The notes beneath the pieces were generated by a model. That model was not told the DNA's origin, made no database searches, and saw nothing but the letters and a program-made list of their open reading frames with translations. Shown in pieces: positions 62,462-64,000 of a stretch of 64,000 nt of DNA (its first letter is position 1; every line of letters starts with the position of its first letter). Made by a program: the position numbers and the translations under genes. Source of the DNA: Lelliottia wanjuensis. GTDB lineage: Bacteria > Pseudomonadota > Gammaproteobacteria > Enterobacterales > Enterobacteriaceae. The DNA is taken from assembly GCF_030238365.1 (NCBI RefSeq), contig NZ_JASSOT010000066.1, positions 109,261 to 173,260 of the forward strand, in the 5' to 3' direction.

Positions 62462-63835
62462 ATGTTATCCTCCCAAAGCCCCTCAATTTATACCGTTAGC
62501 CGCCTCAATCAATCGGTTCGTTTGCTGCTCGAGCAGGAAATGGGACAGGTTTGGATCAGCGGAGAGATCTCTAATTTCACGCAACCTTCATCCGGGCACT
62601 GGTACTTTACCCTGAAAGACGACACCGCTCAGGTGCGCTGCGCGATGTTCCGCAACAGCAATCGTCGGGTCACGTTCCGCCCTCAGCACGGCCAGCAGGT
62701 TCTGGTTCGCGCCAATATCACCCTGTATGAGCCGCGCGGTGATTATCAAATCATTGTCGAGAGCATGCAGCCCGCGGGCGAAGGCTTGTTGCAGCAGAAA
62801 TACGAGCAGCTAAAAGCGAAGCTTTCGGCAGAAGGCTTGTTCGAGCAACAGTTCAAGAAATCCCTGCCCTCTCCCGCCCATTGCGTGGGGGTGATTACCT
62901 CTAAAACCGGTGCGGCGCTGCACGATATTCTGCACGTGCTCAAACGTCGCGATCCGTCGCTGCCTGTCGTTATTTATCCGACTGCCGTTCAGGGCGATGA
63001 TGCGCCGGGGCAGATTGTGCGCGCCATTGCGTTAGCCAACGCGCGTCAGGAGTGCGACGTGTTAATCGTCGGGCGTGGCGGTGGCTCTCTGGAAGATCTC
63101 TGGAGTTTTAACGACGAGCGCGTGGCGCGGGCGATTTTTGAAAGCCAGATTCCGATCGTCAGCGCCGTCGGCCATGAAACCGACGTTACCATCGCCGATT
63201 TTGTCGCAGATATGCGCGCGCCTACGCCGTCGGCTGCCGCTGAAATCGTCAGCCGGAACCAGCTGGAACTCTTGCGCCAGTTGCAGAACGGTCAGCAGCG
63301 TCTGGAGATGGCGATGGACTATTTCCTCGCTAACCGCAATCGTCGTTTCACCCAGCTTCAACACCGCCTGCAACAGCAGCACCCGCAGCTACGCCTGGCG
63401 CGTCAGCAAACGGTGCTTGAACGTCTGCGCCAGCGGATGAACTTCGCGCTGGATAATCAGCTTAAGCGCGCCGTTTCGCGTCAGCAACGCATGACCCAGC
63501 GCCTCAATCAGCAAAACCCACAGCCGCGCATCTACCGCGCGCAAACCCGCATGCAGCAGCTTGAGTATCGTCTGGGCGAGAATATCCGTGCCCGTCTGAG
63601 CAGCACCCGTGAGCGTTTTGGCAACGCGGTGACGCATCTGGAAGCCGTTAGCCCGCTCTCGACGCTGGCGCGCGGCTACAGTGTGACCACGGCGACCGAC
63701 GGCAGGGTACTGAAGCAGACCAAACAGGTGAAAGCCGGGGACGTGCTCACCACCCGTCTGGCCGACGGTTGGGTAGAAAGCGAAGTGAAAGGAATTACGA
63801 CCGCCAAAAAGACGCGCAAGAAAAAGCCAGTTTAA
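62462..63835 (+). CDS. xseA: Exodeoxyribonuclease VII large subunit XseA
   Basis: Large subunit of the ssDNA exonuclease that works in repair with XseB. 457 residues, one more than in E. coli. Order: OB-fold ([20 protein letters not shown]), catalytic domain ([52 protein letters not shown]), long coiled coil rich in Gln/Arg (about 265-390) and a C-terminal basic tail. Divergent from guaB. The next E. coli genes are not reached because of an insertion sequence. Confidence 0.97.
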   Translation: MLSSQSPSIYTVSRLNQSVRLLLEQEMGQVWISGEISNFTQPSSGHWYFTLKDDTAQVRCAMFRNSNRRVTFRPQHGQQVLVRANITLYEPRGDYQIIVESMQPAGEGLLQQKYEQLKAKLSAEGLFEQQFKKSLPSPAHCVGVITSKTGAALHDILHVLKRRDPSLPVVIYPTAVQGDDAPGQIVRAIALANARQECDVLIVGRGGGSLEDLWSFNDERVARAIFESQIPIVSAVGHETDVTIADFVADMRAPTPSAAAEIVSRNQLELLRQLQNGQQRLEMAMDYFLANRNRRFTQLQHRLQQQHPQLRLARQQTVLERLRQRMNFALDNQLKRAVSRQQRMTQRLNQQNPQPRIYRAQTRMQQLEYRLGENIRARLSSTRERFGNAVTHLEAVSPLSTLARGYSVTTATDGRVLKQTKQVKAGDVLTTRLADGWVESEVKGITTAKKTRKKKPV

Positions 63836-63857
63836 ACCGGCTTTGACGTATCTGATG

Positions 63858-63872
63858 TTGCCGGGTGGCGCT
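63858..63872. repeat. Truncated REP palindrome at an insertion-sequence junction
   Basis: TTGCCGGGTGGCGCT is the left arm of a REP unit; the expected loop and right arm are missing and the sequence turns directly into a different element at about 63875. Confidence 0.6.
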
Positions 63873-63874
63873 TC

Positions 63875-64000
63875 TGTATGACCGGATACATAGGTGACAG
63901 ATCAGACCGGGAACATAGGTAACACTTTCTAGTCTATCCGGACCACACTCTCGGTTTTTCGGTCGTAGTACGCAAGCGTTATTCCATTAAAGATGATGGC
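63875..64000 (-). mobile_element. Insertion sequence end, probably IS481 family
   Basis: From TGT at 63875 two related 19-base blocks, ACCGGATACATAGGTGACA (63881) and ACCGGGAACATAGGTAACA (63906), are 25 bases apart, the pattern of IS481-type ends. An open frame for a transposase C-terminus follows on the minus strand and continues beyond the window. Family assignment is from memory of such ends and is tentative. Confidence 0.55.
63929..64000 (-). CDS. Transposase C-terminus (partial)
   Basis: The last 23 codons of a minus-strand gene, ending NGITLAYYDRKTESVVRID with TAG at 63929-63931. The start is outside the window. Its position 55 bases inside the element end fits a transposase. Too short to place in a family on its own. 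Confidence 0.5.
   Translation of the reverse strand, partial: AIIFNGITLAYYDRKTESVVRID

Overview
The window is chromosomal DNA of a gamma-proteobacterium of the family Enterobacteriaceae. About 45 genes lie in almost the same order as the E. coli K-12 segment from yfeY to xseA, and most products match their E. coli counterparts to within a few residues in length. GC-rich coding sequence, REP-type palindromes and the mix of insertions point to the Enterobacter / Lelliottia / Leclercia group. The species cannot be fixed from the sequence alone.

Layout. 1-8851: yfeY (partial), yfeZ, ypeA, amiA-hemF, maeB, talA-tktB; the ethanolamine (eut) cluster that E. coli carries between hemF and maeB is missing. 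8895-17296: an inserted chaperone-usher fimbrial operon of eight genes plus a divergent regulator. 17433-39611: conserved backbone (ypfG, nudK, aegA, narQ, acrD, ypfM, yffB-dapE-ypfN, ypfH, tmcA, ypfJ, purC, bamC-dapA, gcvR-bcp, perM, bepA-yfgD). 39608-44297: an inserted four-gene island with a transposase-like regulator, a PTS permease IIC, an N4-glycosylasparaginase-type enzyme and an M17 aminopeptidase. 44367-57464: backbone again (hda, uraA, upp, purM-purN, ppk-ppx, pdeF, yfgG), interrupted between upp and purM by a lone 6-phospho-beta-glucosidase gene behind two perfect GAAACCGGTTTC operators. 57465-59195: an AT-rich, partly degenerate stretch where E. coli has yfgH/yfgI. 59196-64000: guaA, guaB, xseA and the end of an insertion sequence sitting in a REP element.

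How the genes work together. Purine synthesis is spread over purC, purM-purN and guaB-guaA, each with a recognisable PurR-type box. Uracil salvage is upp plus uraA. Lysine and peptidoglycan precursor synthesis is dapA plus dapE. The pentose phosphate pair talA-tktB, the polyphosphate pair ppk-ppx (with a Pho box), and the envelope genes bamC, bepA, amiA and acrD (with a BaeR-like box) are also here.

The best candidates for an undescribed system are the island at 39608-44297, which looks built to import and dismantle a sugar-linked asparagine or glycopeptide under an exapted transposase-like regulator, and the fimbrial operon with its two chaperones, AT-rich tip-type subunit and helically phased upstream repeats. 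No tRNA, rRNA or CRISPR array was seen.
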